From positions 1,922,001-1,986,000 of the forward strand of contig NZ_AP025592.1 in NCBI RefSeq assembly GCF_023169965.1: a stretch of 64,000 nt of DNA, given 5' to 3'. The position numbers and the translations under genes were made by a program. How positions within the stretch are numbered: the stretch's first letter is position 1; every line of letters starts with the position of its first letter. Origin of the DNA: Anaeromyxobacter paludicola (GTDB lineage Bacteria > Myxococcota > Myxococcia > Myxococcales > Anaeromyxobacteraceae). The notes beneath the pieces were generated by a model. The model was not told the origin of the DNA and searched no databases. It saw nothing but the letters and a program-made list of their open reading frames with translations. Shown here piece by piece: positions 33,266 through 41,573 of the stretch.

Positions 33266-33766
33266 ATGGCCGGCACCGACGAAGTTGTCGGACGCATCCT
33301 CTCCCGCAAGCCCTTCACCGTCCTCGGGTACAGCGCCGAGGACGCAGTCTGGTGCCCCGAGTGCCTCCGGACGGCTGCCGGGCTCTCGCCCGGGCGGACC
33401 GACACCTGCGGGCGCCCGGTGGCCCCGCTCTACGCGCGGGACGCTGCGGTACGCGAGGAGGTCTGCGAGTACTGTGACCGCGCGCTGTACGAGCTACTCG
33501 CGACCCGCTCCGGACCGAAGCCCGAGCAGAAGCCGGTCACCGCCCAGCTCCGGGTGCACGGGAAGCGCACCGCGATCGAGTTCGACCGCGTGCCACCCCT
33601 GGACATCCGGAACCAGCTCAAGAGCAGCGGCTGGCGCTGGGATCCGCGGTTCCGGGTCTGGTGGTCGGGCGAGGAGACACCACGGGTGCCGGCGGGCATC
33701 GTCCTTCCGACCGCGCTGCGGGCTCCGGCGGCTCTGGGGCCGCTGATTCGCAGGCGACGGGACTGA
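33266..33766 (+). CDS. Zinc-ribbon-like protein
   Basis: A 166-residue protein with ATG at 33266. Two pairs of cysteines (WCPECLRT and VCEYCDRALYE) plus CGRP suggest a zinc-binding N-terminal half. The C-terminal half (FDRVPPLDIRNQLKSSGWRW then RFRVWWSGEE) resembles the small 'fold around GWRWDP' module seen in plasmid proteins that contact nucleic acid; this is tentative. It is the last gene of the plus-strand block. Confidence 0.65.
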   Translation: MAGTDEVVGRILSRKPFTVLGYSAEDAVWCPECLRTAAGLSPGRTDTCGRPVAPLYARDAAVREEVCEYCDRALYELLATRSGPKPEQKPVTAQLRVHGKRTAIEFDRVPPLDIRNQLKSSGWRWDPRFRVWWSGEETPRVPAGIVLPTALRAPAALGPLIRRRRD

Positions 33767-33814
33767 GCAGCGCCCCGCCTCCATCTAGGAGCTGCTGCAT
33801 CCGGAATCACTCGT

Positions 33815-33841
33815 GCAACGTAACGTGTGGCGTTGCGTTGC
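33815..33841. terminator. Hairpin between convergent units
   Basis: GCAACGTAACG (33815-33825) pairs with CGTTGCGTTGC (33831-33841) with one G-U in RNA, loop TGTGG. It lies 48 bp after the last plus-strand gene and before the ends of the minus-strand genes. No U-tract; it may serve both directions. Confidence 0.45.
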
Positions 33842-33898
33842 TTGAGTGAAACCGGAACCAAGCCAGCGCGCGGAGGCCTGTTCGCGGCCTGTGCCGGG

Positions 33899-34105
33899 TC
33901 ATGCCTCCGCGCCGGGCATGGCCTCCTCGGGCTCGGCGCTCTCGAACTGCTGGACGACACCGCGGAGGAGGTCGAACAGCTCGGCGCGGGCCTGCGCGGT
34001 TATCGATGAGCGCGCCCGGATGCTTCCGGGCGACTCGTGCTCATGCTGGCCAACCTTATTGGCCGCGCCCGTTCTCCCTGTCCGGCCCCAGGGGAGCCGA
34101 AGCAC
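33899..34105 (-). CDS. Possible short coupled ORF (68 aa)
   Basis: A GTG at 34105 lies three bases after the stop of the upstream gene, so reinitiation is possible. The C-terminal half (RSSITAQARAELFDLLRGVV then QQFESAEPEE) looks like a real helix, but the N-terminal half is Gly/Arg-rich and there is no ribosome binding site. It could be a remnant of a longer gene. Confidence 0.3.
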   Translation of the reverse strand: MLRLPWGRTGRTGAANKVGQHEHESPGSIRARSSITAQARAELFDLLRGVVQQFESAEPEEAMPGAEA

Positions 34106-34108
34106 TCT

Positions 34109-34456
34109 TCAGCACACATGTGTTTCGCACGGGATCCCGTGCTGATCGAGGAGCGCCTTGAGATCCGCCGTGCCGGTGAAGGTCTCGTTCGCGTAGGCGT
34201 CCCGCAGCGCGGCAAGCAGGTTCGCGCGTTGGCACGCCAAGGCGGCGGCGACCGCTCCGACGTGCTCGGCCCTCACGGTCAGGAAGTACTCGTATTCATC
34301 GTCGCCGGTGAGCTCCCTTACCTTCGGTCCGAGGTCCTGACCTTCGAGGCAGAGGTCGCCGTTCCCCGCCAGGCGAGCGTCGAGGTGGATGTGGATTCCT
34401 GGTTCGCGCACGTCCATCAGTGTCACGATGCCGGTGCCCTCGTTCACGAGCGACAT
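34109..34456 (-). CDS. Small conserved-type unknown protein (115 aa)
   Basis: ATG at 34456, overlapping the end of the HD-domain gene by 13 bp, so translation is coupled. YEYFLTVRAEHVGAVAAAL then LLAALRDAYANETF and DLKALLDQHGIPCE match a pattern seen in many bacterial hypothetical proteins. The function is unknown. The coupling suggests that it works with the HD hydrolase. Confidence 0.65.
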   Translation of the reverse strand: MSLVNEGTGIVTLMDVREPGIHIHLDARLAGNGDLCLEGQDLGPKVRELTGDDEYEYFLTVRAEHVGAVAAALACQRANLLAALRDAYANETFTGTADLKALLDQHGIPCETHVC

Positions 34457-35022
34457 AGCGCCTCCATCTCGCGCACGGTCACCTCGAGTTCGCTGACCAC
34501 GTGCGCCACGTTCGATCGCTCCCCCGCGCGGCCGAGGGCTTTCGTGATCTCTGCATAGTACCAGAGGGTGTCCAGACCGCCGGCGAAGCGCTGGAGCGTC
34601 GCAGGGCCTTCGCGGCGCAAGTCGACGACGATGGCGCGGGCGTTGTCGAGTTTGTCGCAGGCACAGACGAGGAGCGTGCGCGCATCCTTGTGCGGGAGGC
34701 CCGCGAGATAACGCTTCTTCCGCTCTCGCCACGGCGGCTTCGGGACCTCGAATGCGTCGGTGCACCCCTCCACGATGCGCGCCACCCCCTCGCCAAATTG
34801 CTCCCTCAGGAGATCGAGCGTGGAACGGCCGCCCGCGTCCTCGGCGGCGTCGTGAAGGAGGCCGGCGATCGCTTGCTCCTCGTCGCCTCCGAACTGCAGC
34901 ACGAGCGACGCCGTCGAGAGGAGGTGTGTCGCGTGCGGGATGTCGGTGCCCTTGCGCTTCTGCTCCGCGTGGAGGCTGAGCGCAAGCGCGACCGCGCCCT
35001 CGAATCTGTGACTGAGCGCCAT
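34444..35022 (-). CDS. HD-domain phosphohydrolase (small alarmone hydrolase-like)
   Basis: A 192-residue HD-domain protein. Metal-binding residues: His in DIPHATHLLST, HD in IAGLLHDAAEDAGG and Asp in CDKLDNARAIV, with RKKRYLAGL between them. This layout matches the RelA/SpoT and MESH1-type (p)ppGpp hydrolases; without structural comparison the substrate cannot be fixed. It is a single-domain protein with no synthetase. A cargo or regulatory role is inferred. Confidence 0.8.
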   Translation of the reverse strand: MALSHRFEGAVALALSLHAEQKRKGTDIPHATHLLSTASLVLQFGGDEEQAIAGLLHDAAEDAGGRSTLDLLREQFGEGVARIVEGCTDAFEVPKPPWRERKKRYLAGLPHKDARTLLVCACDKLDNARAIVVDLRREGPATLQRFAGGLDTLWYYAEITKALGRAGERSNVAHVVSELEVTVREMEALCRS

Positions 35023-35125
35023 TGGCTTTTTCCTCCCTTGACGCCTTCAGCTTACGCGCCAGGCAGACATGATGCGTTGGCGAACGGGCACATGCCAACG
35101 GCTCCGCTCCGCCGCGGCGATACGC

Positions 35126-36313
35126 CTACCCGGCGCGTTCCGGGGCGGCTGCGGCCCCCAGTTGTGTTGCCTCGATCTCGCGTACCACGCCGCGCAGCAC
35201 CGTGAGCAACTCGGCGACGGCCTCCGGCGTCGCCACTGCCGGGTCGCGCACGCGGTCGAGGTGGACGACGAGCCGGGTCTTCTCTCTCCCCGTTCGCTCG
35301 AAACAGGGGGTCCCTCCCCCGCCCTTCCCGTCCGTGTGCTTGCGGCGCCGGTCCGCCAGCGCCGCCCTCGCTCTCGCGACGGACCAGCCCTCCTTCTCCG
35401 CCCGCGTCACCACTTCCTCGAAATGCTCAATGAGGGCCTTCTGCGCCTCCTCCGCCTTCCGGCAGGTTGCCCTCACTACCTTCGGGTCCTGGTACGTCTC
35501 GGCCGCGTAACGCGCCATCGCCGAGGCGTCGAGCTCGAGCTCGCGTGCTCGCGCCCAAGCCTCGACGAGGTTCCGGTACTGGATCTCGCGCTTCGCTGCG
35601 CCGCGCAGCTCGTTCTCCGCTAGGAGCTTGTTCCAGTGTCGCGCCAGCTCAAACCCCATCTCGCGGCGGACCGCCCGGCGCAGGAGAGCCGCCTGTAGAC
35701 AACGGGGCGCCTTCAGCAGGCCAACCAGGTTCCGCGCGACGATGCCGTTCAGGCCACGCTCCGCTCCCACCTTCTCGATAAGCTCGCCCATCGGCCTGTC
35801 CGGCGAGAGCTGCCGTTCGCGGTCCGCCGCGTCCTGGAGGGCGATCGCTTCCTCGATCGGCGAAAGCCCCTCGCGCTCCATGTTCTCCGCCCACTGCTTC
35901 TCCCTCGCGCGAAGCTCGTCGGTTACCCCACCCTGGAGCGGCGGGAGCACCTTGCAGCGGATCGTGGCGAGGCCGGCGAGGCGGGAGGCGCGCCAGCGCC
36001 GCTCGCCCCAGAGCAACCTGTACCGGCTCGACTCTCCCGCCCCAGCACCGTCAACGGGCGTCACTCCCGGCTCCTGCAGGAGGCCGTACCTGGTGATGCT
36101 TACCGCGAGCCGCTGGAGCGACTCCTCGTCGAACGCGCGGCGCGGCTGCGCCGGGTCCGGCTCGATCGCGTCGAGCGGGATCTCGCGCAGGACGGCGACC
36201 GCCTCGGCCGCGGCGGTCGCCAAGCCGGCTCGCGTTGAGGGCGGCGCAGCCACCCTCAACGCTTCGTGTGCTGCCGGGTTGTCGCTCTTCTTTCCGTTCA
36301 TCCGATCCGTCAT
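35126..36313 (-). CDS. parB: Second ParB-family protein
   Basis: A 395-residue protein with ATG at 36313 behind AGGAGGAAG; a longer frame upstream lacks such a signal. ParB N-terminal domain: IPLDAIEPDPAQPRRAFDEE, then LAVSITRYGLLQEPGV and LLWGERRWRASRLAGLATI, followed by EKQWAENMEREGLSPIEEAI and a helix-turn-helix. The C-terminal half is charged and helical (KAEEAQKALIEHFEEVVTRA). It is divergent from mobC across the oriT candidate, so it may bind there. It is distinct from the longer ParB at 26784. Confidence 0.88.
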   Translation of the reverse strand: MTDRMNGKKSDNPAAHEALRVAAPPSTRAGLATAAAEAVAVLREIPLDAIEPDPAQPRRAFDEESLQRLAVSITRYGLLQEPGVTPVDGAGAGESSRYRLLWGERRWRASRLAGLATIRCKVLPPLQGGVTDELRAREKQWAENMEREGLSPIEEAIALQDAADRERQLSPDRPMGELIEKVGAERGLNGIVARNLVGLLKAPRCLQAALLRRAVRREMGFELARHWNKLLAENELRGAAKREIQYRNLVEAWARARELELDASAMARYAAETYQDPKVVRATCRKAEEAQKALIEHFEEVVTRAEKEGWSVARARAALADRRRKHTDGKGGGGTPCFERTGREKTRLVVHLDRVRDPAVATPEAVAELLTVLRGVVREIEATQLGAAAAPERAG

Positions 36314-36439
36314 GACTTCCTCCTGTCCGTGGCGGCTCTCGCCGTTGGTCGCTCCTTGACGCTTCGCTTCGCGCTTTCCTGTTTGCACGTCGACCCGGTC
36401 GCCGCGCGGCGGGTCCGCCGTACTGGAGCGGCAGGCGCT

Positions 36440-36745
36440 CTGCGCCTTCGCGGCCCCCGTGAAACGGGCCGGAATTTTCGGCATCGAAGCGTCACGAACG
36501 GGCTGTCGCCCGTTCGGCTTTTGGACGCCCTTCTCGAGGTCGCCGCCGGCCTGCGGCGCCGCTCGCTCGGGAGCCCTCTCGGGTCCTTAACGGTCACAGA
36601 CCATACGCACCCGCCGCGTGCCGCTAGGCGCGCGCAATCACGGCGCATTTCCGAACGAACCCGTCGACCCCTGTCGCCAACAGGGTGACAAACGGCGGCG
36701 AACCTCCTGTTTTGACTCACCGTGGCTGTCGCCAGCCTGTCGCCG
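36440..36745. other. oriT: oriT candidate with CTGTCGCC repeats and hairpins
   Basis: CTGTCGCC occurs four times as direct repeats (36503, 36671, 36726, 36737). Inverted repeats: CCCGT/ACGGG near 36453, CGAACGGGC/GCCCGTTCG at 36495-36516, and CCCTGT/ACAGGG at 36669-36685. The position between a divergent parB and mobC-traD-relaxase matches where MobF systems such as R388 keep oriT. No known nic sequence was recognised, so the nick site is not assigned. Confidence 0.5.
36495..36516. repeat. Perfect 9-bp hairpin in the oriT candidate
   Basis: CGAACGGGC and GCCCGTTCG flank TGTC; on the plus strand it is followed by GCTTTTGG. No plus-strand gene ends here, so it is more likely a DNA or leader structure than a gene-end terminator. 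Confidence 0.55.
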
Positions 36746-36828
36746 CGCCCCACACGCCCGAGTTCGCTGCCAATCGGGTCGAACCGCCGCTGGAAGTTGA
36801 TCTTCCCGTCGGAGGCGTTGCATTCTAC

Positions 36829-36846
36829 GGCATGCTTCACCATGCC
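36829..36846. promoter_or_regulatory. CATG palindrome, site 3 (mobC-traD-relaxase operon)
   Basis: GGCATG-CTTCAC-CATGCC, perfect 6-6-6 palindrome, 55 bp upstream of mobC. It is likely an operator for the DNA-processing operon. Confidence 0.6.
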
Positions 36847-36901
36847 AGGCACGTTACGCAACTATCGCCTGACTCGTCAACCATCCACGGAGATGAGCCC
36901 C

Positions 36902-37243
36902 ATGAGCTCCACCAACGTGCACGTGAGATTGAGCAGCGAGGCCTGGCGCCGTTACTCGGCGGAGGCGCAGACGCGCGGCATCGCCCTCGGTACGCACCTG
37001 CGCCAGCGGCTCGAGGAGCAGGACCGGCTCGTAGCTGAACTCGCGATCCATGCCGCGGCCGAGCAGAGCGCCGCGGCCCACGAGCAATCCGCCCCGAACG
37101 TTCCGGCCGCGGTCGCTCTTCCCCCTTTCCTGGAAGGCGCGCTTGCCGAGTTGCTGCTGGTGCTCCGCCAGCTCGCCGGTCCGCAGCGGTCCGCCGTCGC
37201 CCAGAAGGAAGTCGAGCGGCGCGGCCTCTCGTCCTGGAGGTAG
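36902..37243 (+). CDS. MobC/TrwA-like relaxosome accessory protein
   Basis: A 113-residue protein. ATG at 36902 is preferred over 36893 because GGAG lies 9 bp upstream. The N-terminus (NVHVRLSSEAWRRYSAEAQT then RGIALGTHLRQRLEE) fits a ribbon-helix-helix DNA-binding fold, followed by a helical C-terminus. It is followed by the coupling protein two bases after its stop. The expected role is oriT binding, relaxase stimulation and autorepression, as with TrwA. Confidence 0.75.
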   Translation: MSSTNVHVRLSSEAWRRYSAEAQTRGIALGTHLRQRLEEQDRLVAELAIHAAAEQSAAAHEQSAPNVPAAVALPPFLEGALAELLLVLRQLAGPQRSAVAQKEVERRGLSSWR

Positions 37244-37245
37244 CC

Positions 37246-38775
37246 ATGCATCCCGACGATCGCGCTAAGGCGGGCGCCCTTCTCGTGGCGGGAGTGCCGC
37301 TCGCGAGCTGGCTCTGGGTCGCGAGAGCGACCGGCGCGCTCGACCACCGCGGGCACGCCGCCCTGCTCCACCTCGCGCGGCTGACCGCGACGGGCGCTCG
37401 GCCTCTCCTCCTCACCGCCTTCGCCGCCGGCCTCGTCGCAGCGGTGGGGGCCCTTGTCCTCGCCCGCAAGCTGGCCGCGGCAGGTTTCGGTGGCGCCGCC
37501 TTCCGGGTCCACCTCCGCGGGACGAAGGTGGTGAGCCCGAAGCGCCTCGCCTGGTCCACCCGCGAGCGAGGCCAGCGGCAGATCACGGTCGCCGGAGTTC
37601 CCATGCCGACGTGGGTCGAGACCCTGCACCTCCTCGTCGGAGGTTCCACCGGCTCCGGCAAGTCGGTGCTCATCCGGGAGATGGCCTACTCCGCCCTCCT
37701 CCGCGGCGATCGCATCGTGGTTGCCGACCCGAACGGCGACATGCTCGCGAAGTTCTACCGGCCAGGCGATGTCATCTTGAACCCCTACGACTCGCGCGGC
37801 CTCGGCTGGACCTTCTTCAACGAGATACGGGCCGAGTACGACTTCAAGCGCTTCGCCCTGTCGCTCGTCCCGCGGGGGCAGACAAAGGAAGAGGAGGAGT
37901 GGTGCGCCTACGCGCGGCTCCTCCTCCGCGAGACCGCCCGAAAGCTCACTCTCGTAGGCCAGCCCTCCGTCGCGGAGCTCTTCCGCTGGACCACCATCGC
38001 CAAGCCGGCCGACCTCCAGGCCTTCCTCTCCCAGACCGCGGCCGAGTCGCTCTTCGTCGGCGCCGACAAGGCCCTCGCGAGCGCCCGGTTCGTTCTTTCG
38101 GCGAAGCTCCCCGAACACCTCTCCATGCCCGCAGGCGATTTCTCGCTGCGGTCCTGGCTCGCCGATCCGGCCGCCGGCAACCTCTTCATCACCTGGCGCG
38201 AGGACATGGCCGAGGCCCTCAAGCCCCTCATCTCGGCCTGGGTGGACGTCCTCTGTACCTCCATCCTCTCCCTCGGCGAAGACAAGGACCGGCGCATCTG
38301 GATGTTCCTCGACGAGCTCGCGAGTCTGGAGAAGCTCCCGAGCCTCGAGGACGCCGCCACCAAGGGGCGCAAGGCTGGGCTGCGGATCGTGGCCGGCCTC
38401 CAGTCCACCGCCCAGCTCGAGCGCATCTACGGGCGCGAGGAGGCGCAGACCCTGCGGAGCTGCTTTCGGTCCCTGGTCGTCCTGGGCGGAGCCAAGACCG
38501 ATCCCCGGACCTGCGAGGACATGAGCCAGAGCCTGGGCGAGCACGAGGTCGAGCGCGAGACCTACAGCCGGACGACGGGCCTAAGAGGCGACTCGACGAG
38601 CAGCCAGATCCAGCGCGCGCGAGAGCGCGTCGTCCTTCCCTCCGAGATCGCGAGCCTCCCCGATGTGACCGGCTATCTGGCGTTCGCCGGGGACCATCCC
38701 ATCGCGAAGGTGAAGCTCGACGTGGTCCACTTCCGGAACCGCGTCCCTGCCTTCGAGGAGCGGCTCGCATGCTGA
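37246..38775 (+). CDS. traD: VirD4/TraD-type coupling protein
   Basis: A 509-residue T4SS coupling ATPase. Two membrane spans (about 9-30 and 54-76), Walker A LVGGSTGSGKSVLIREMA (about 129-146), VVADPNGDMLAKFYRPGDV, Walker B RRIWMFLDELASLEKLP (about 347-363) and LQSTAQLERIYGREEA. It links the relaxase-DNA complex to the VirB channel. Its TGA overlaps the relaxase ATG (ATGCTGA). Confidence 0.95.
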   Translation: MHPDDRAKAGALLVAGVPLASWLWVARATGALDHRGHAALLHLARLTATGARPLLLTAFAAGLVAAVGALVLARKLAAAGFGGAAFRVHLRGTKVVSPKRLAWSTRERGQRQITVAGVPMPTWVETLHLLVGGSTGSGKSVLIREMAYSALLRGDRIVVADPNGDMLAKFYRPGDVILNPYDSRGLGWTFFNEIRAEYDFKRFALSLVPRGQTKEEEEWCAYARLLLRETARKLTLVGQPSVAELFRWTTIAKPADLQAFLSQTAAESLFVGADKALASARFVLSAKLPEHLSMPAGDFSLRSWLADPAAGNLFITWREDMAEALKPLISAWVDVLCTSILSLGEDKDRRIWMFLDELASLEKLPSLEDAATKGRKAGLRIVAGLQSTAQLERIYGREEAQTLRSCFRSLVVLGGAKTDPRTCEDMSQSLGEHEVERETYSRTTGLRGDSTSSQIQRARERVVLPSEIASLPDVTGYLAFAGDHPIAKVKLDVVHFRNRVPAFEERLAC

Positions 38776-41573
38776 GTCACAAGGTACTGACGCGGCAGGA
38801 CGTGGGCCGCGCCGCAAGCTACTACGAGGACGGCGCGGACGACTACTACGCCGGCGAGGGCGAGGCGTCCGCCTGGCAGGGGAAGGGGGCCGAAGCGCTC
38901 GGGCTCGAGGGGCCCGTCGGCGGCGCCCGGTTCCGGGAGCTCCTCGCCGCGCAGGTCGTCCCGGGCGAGCCCAGCGTGAGGTCCGGCACCCGCTCGGACT
39001 CGAAGGACCGGATCGGCATCGACCTGACCTTTTCGGCCCCGAAGAGCGTGTCGCTGCAGGCCCTGATCGGCGGGGACGAGCGCATCGTCGAGGCGCACGA
39101 CCGGGCGGTCGCGCGGGCCCTCGCGGTCGCCGAGGAGCGCGCCCAGGCCCGCAAGAAGGTGAAGGGCGAGAGCCGGGTCGAGGACACCCGCAACCTCGTC
39201 GTGGCGAAGTTCCGGCACGAGACGAGCCGCGAGCAGGACCCCCAGCTCCACACCCACGCGCTCGTGCTGAACCTCACCCGCCGCTCCGACAGCGCATGGC
39301 GGGCGCTCCGCAACGACGAGATCGTCAAGGCGACGAAGTACCTCGGCGCCGTCTACCGAGCCGAGCTCGCGGCCGAACTCCAGGAACTGGGCTACGCGCT
39401 CCGGCACGGGCGGGAGGGAATGTTCGAGCTCGCCCAGATGGAGCGGGCGCAGCTCGCAGGATTCAGCCGGAGGGCGGAGCAGATCGAGCGGAGGATGGCC
39501 CAGGAAGGGCTCACGCCCGAGCACGCCACGGCCGAGCAGAAGCAGCGCGTGAAGCTCGCGACACGGCCCAGGAAGGTGCCTGTCGCTCGTCAGGCACTCT
39601 TTGCCGAGTGGCAAGCCCGCGCGCGTGACCTCGGGATGGACCTGACCCGGCCGACGCCCCTGGAGTCGGGGGCACGACGGGACACGGGCGCCGGCCCCCG
39701 TGCCCCCGGTGCGGGCGCCCGGAGCTCCGACGAAGCCGCCAAGCGCAGCGTCCGGTTCGCAATCGCCCACCTAACCGAACGCCAGGCCATCGTCGAGGAG
39801 CGGGAGCTGCTCGACGTCTCGCTCAAACACGCGATGGGCCGGGCAACCCTGCCCGACATCCGGCGCGAGGTCGCGCGGCTCTGCTCCACGGGGTACCTCG
39901 TCCCCGAGACCCCCCTGTACCGGCCCGCGGACGGACCGGCGAACGCGCCCGCCCTCGCGAAGGGCGCCTGGATCTTGACGGAGGTCGCGCGGGGCGTGGA
40001 ACGGTCGGAGGCTCGCTCGGCCGTGGAGGCGGCCATCGCGACCGGCCGGCTCATCCCGGTGGAGCGAAGGTTCACCACGCAGACCGCGCTCGCACGCGAG
40101 AAGCGCATCCTCCGGATCGAGCGGGAAGGACGCGGCGCCCTGCAGCCGATCGGGGCGGCGGAGAGCCTGCGCCACCGGCTTGCCTCGAGCGACCTCAATG
40201 CCGGACAGCGCGCCGCAGTGGAACTCATCGCCACGAGCCCGGACCGGGTGGTGGGGGTGCAGGGGTACGCCGGCACCGGGAAGAGCCACATGCTCGAAGA
40301 GGCCCGGAGCATCGCCGAGGAGCGGGGCCACCGCGTGGTCGCAGTCGCCCCCTATGCGGCGCACGTCCGGGCCCTGCGCGAGCTGGGGGTCGAGTCGAAG
40401 ACGCTCGCCTCGTTCCTGGCCGCTCGGGAGAAAGGTCTCGACGAGAAGACCGTCCTTGTCATCGACGAGGCTGGCACCGTGCCGACGCGGCAGATGGAGC
40501 AGGCGCTCAAGCTCGCGGAGAAGGCCGGCGCGCGCGTGGTGCTCCTCGGCGATACGGCGCAGACCAAGGCCATCGAGGCCGGACGCCCGTTCCAGCAACT
40601 CCAGGAGGCCGGCATGCGAACCGCGGTCATGGCCGAGATCGAGCGGCAGAAGGCCCCCGCGCTGCGCGAGGCCGTATCCCTCGCCGCCCGGGGCGAGAGC
40701 GCGTCGTCGCTCGCGCGGCTTTCCGCCGTCCGCGAAGTTCGCGACGACCACGAGCGCCGGCGGGCGATCGCAGCCGACTACGCGCACCTGCCGGAGACGG
40801 AGCGCGCCAAGACCATCGTCGTCGCAGGCACGAACGACGCCCGGCGCGAGATCAACCGCGCCGTCCGCGAGGACCTGGGCCTCGCCGGCCGGGGGCGCGA
40901 GTTCGCCACCCTCGTTCGCCGCGACACCACCCAGGCCGAGCGCGCCTTCGCAAAGAACTACGCAGTCGGCGACATCCTCCAGCCCCAGCGCGACTACCCG
41001 AAGGCGGGGCTCGCGAGGGGAGCCCTGTACGAGGTGATGGAGAACGGCCCCGGAAACCGCCTCACCGTGCGGGGCGAGAAGGGCGAGGTGGTCGAGTTCA
41101 GCCCCATGACCTGCCGACGCCTGTCCGTCTACGAGCCGGAGCGCTCGGAACTCGCCGCCGGTGATCGCGTCCGAGTCACCCGGAACGACGCGGCGCGCGA
41201 CCTCGCCAACGGGGACCGCTTCACCGTCGCCGCCGTGACCCCGGCCGCGGTCACGCTCACCGACGGACAGCGCCATGTCGTGCTCCCTGCAGACCGGCCG
41301 CTCCACCTCGACCACGCCTACGCCACCACCGTCCACGCCAGCCAGGGGACGACCGCCGAGCGCGTCCTCGTCGACGCGACGACGAGAAGTAGGACGACGT
41401 CGCAGGAGGTGTACTACGTCGCGATCAGCAGGGCGCGGCAGGAGGCGCGCGTCTACACCGACGACCTCGCCCGGCTCCCCGCTGCCGTCGCGCGGGAGCA
41501 CGCGAAACACGCGGCGCTAGACTTAAGAGGCCCACGAGCGCATGAAAGGTCCGCGAGGATACGGCGCGACTAA
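38769..41573 (+). CDS. trwC: MobF conjugative relaxase-helicase (TrwC type)
   Basis: A 934-residue protein that nicks oriT and unwinds the transferred strand. The N-terminal relaxase domain has Tyr18/19 and Tyr26/27, Asp85 (IGIDLTFSAPKS) and the His triad His150, His161 and His163 (KFRHETSREQDPQLHTH), the same numbering known for R388 TrwC. The C-terminal SF1 helicase has Walker A GVQGYAGTGKSHMLEEA (about 496-512), Walker B VLVIDEAGTVPTRQM and the final TTVHASQGTTAERVLVD. The length is near the family norm. A diverged stub of a related gene end lies at 47102-47285. Confidence 0.96.
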   Translation: MLSHKVLTRQDVGRAASYYEDGADDYYAGEGEASAWQGKGAEALGLEGPVGGARFRELLAAQVVPGEPSVRSGTRSDSKDRIGIDLTFSAPKSVSLQALIGGDERIVEAHDRAVARALAVAEERAQARKKVKGESRVEDTRNLVVAKFRHETSREQDPQLHTHALVLNLTRRSDSAWRALRNDEIVKATKYLGAVYRAELAAELQELGYALRHGREGMFELAQMERAQLAGFSRRAEQIERRMAQEGLTPEHATAEQKQRVKLATRPRKVPVARQALFAEWQARARDLGMDLTRPTPLESGARRDTGAGPRAPGAGARSSDEAAKRSVRFAIAHLTERQAIVEERELLDVSLKHAMGRATLPDIRREVARLCSTGYLVPETPLYRPADGPANAPALAKGAWILTEVARGVERSEARSAVEAAIATGRLIPVERRFTTQTALAREKRILRIEREGRGALQPIGAAESLRHRLASSDLNAGQRAAVELIATSPDRVVGVQGYAGTGKSHMLEEARSIAEERGHRVVAVAPYAAHVRALRELGVESKTLASFLAAREKGLDEKTVLVIDEAGTVPTRQMEQALKLAEKAGARVVLLGDTAQTKAIEAGRPFQQLQEAGMRTAVMAEIERQKAPALREAVSLAARGESASSLARLSAVREVRDDHERRRAIAADYAHLPETERAKTIVVAGTNDARREINRAVREDLGLAGRGREFATLVRRDTTQAERAFAKNYAVGDILQPQRDYPKAGLARGALYEVMENGPGNRLTVRGEKGEVVEFSPMTCRRLSVYEPERSELAAGDRVRVTRNDAARDLANGDRFTVAAVTPAAVTLTDGQRHVVLPADRPLHLDHAYATTVHASQGTTAERVLVDATTRSRTTSQEVYYVAISRARQEARVYTDDLARLPAAVAREHAKHAALDLRGPRAHERSARIRRD

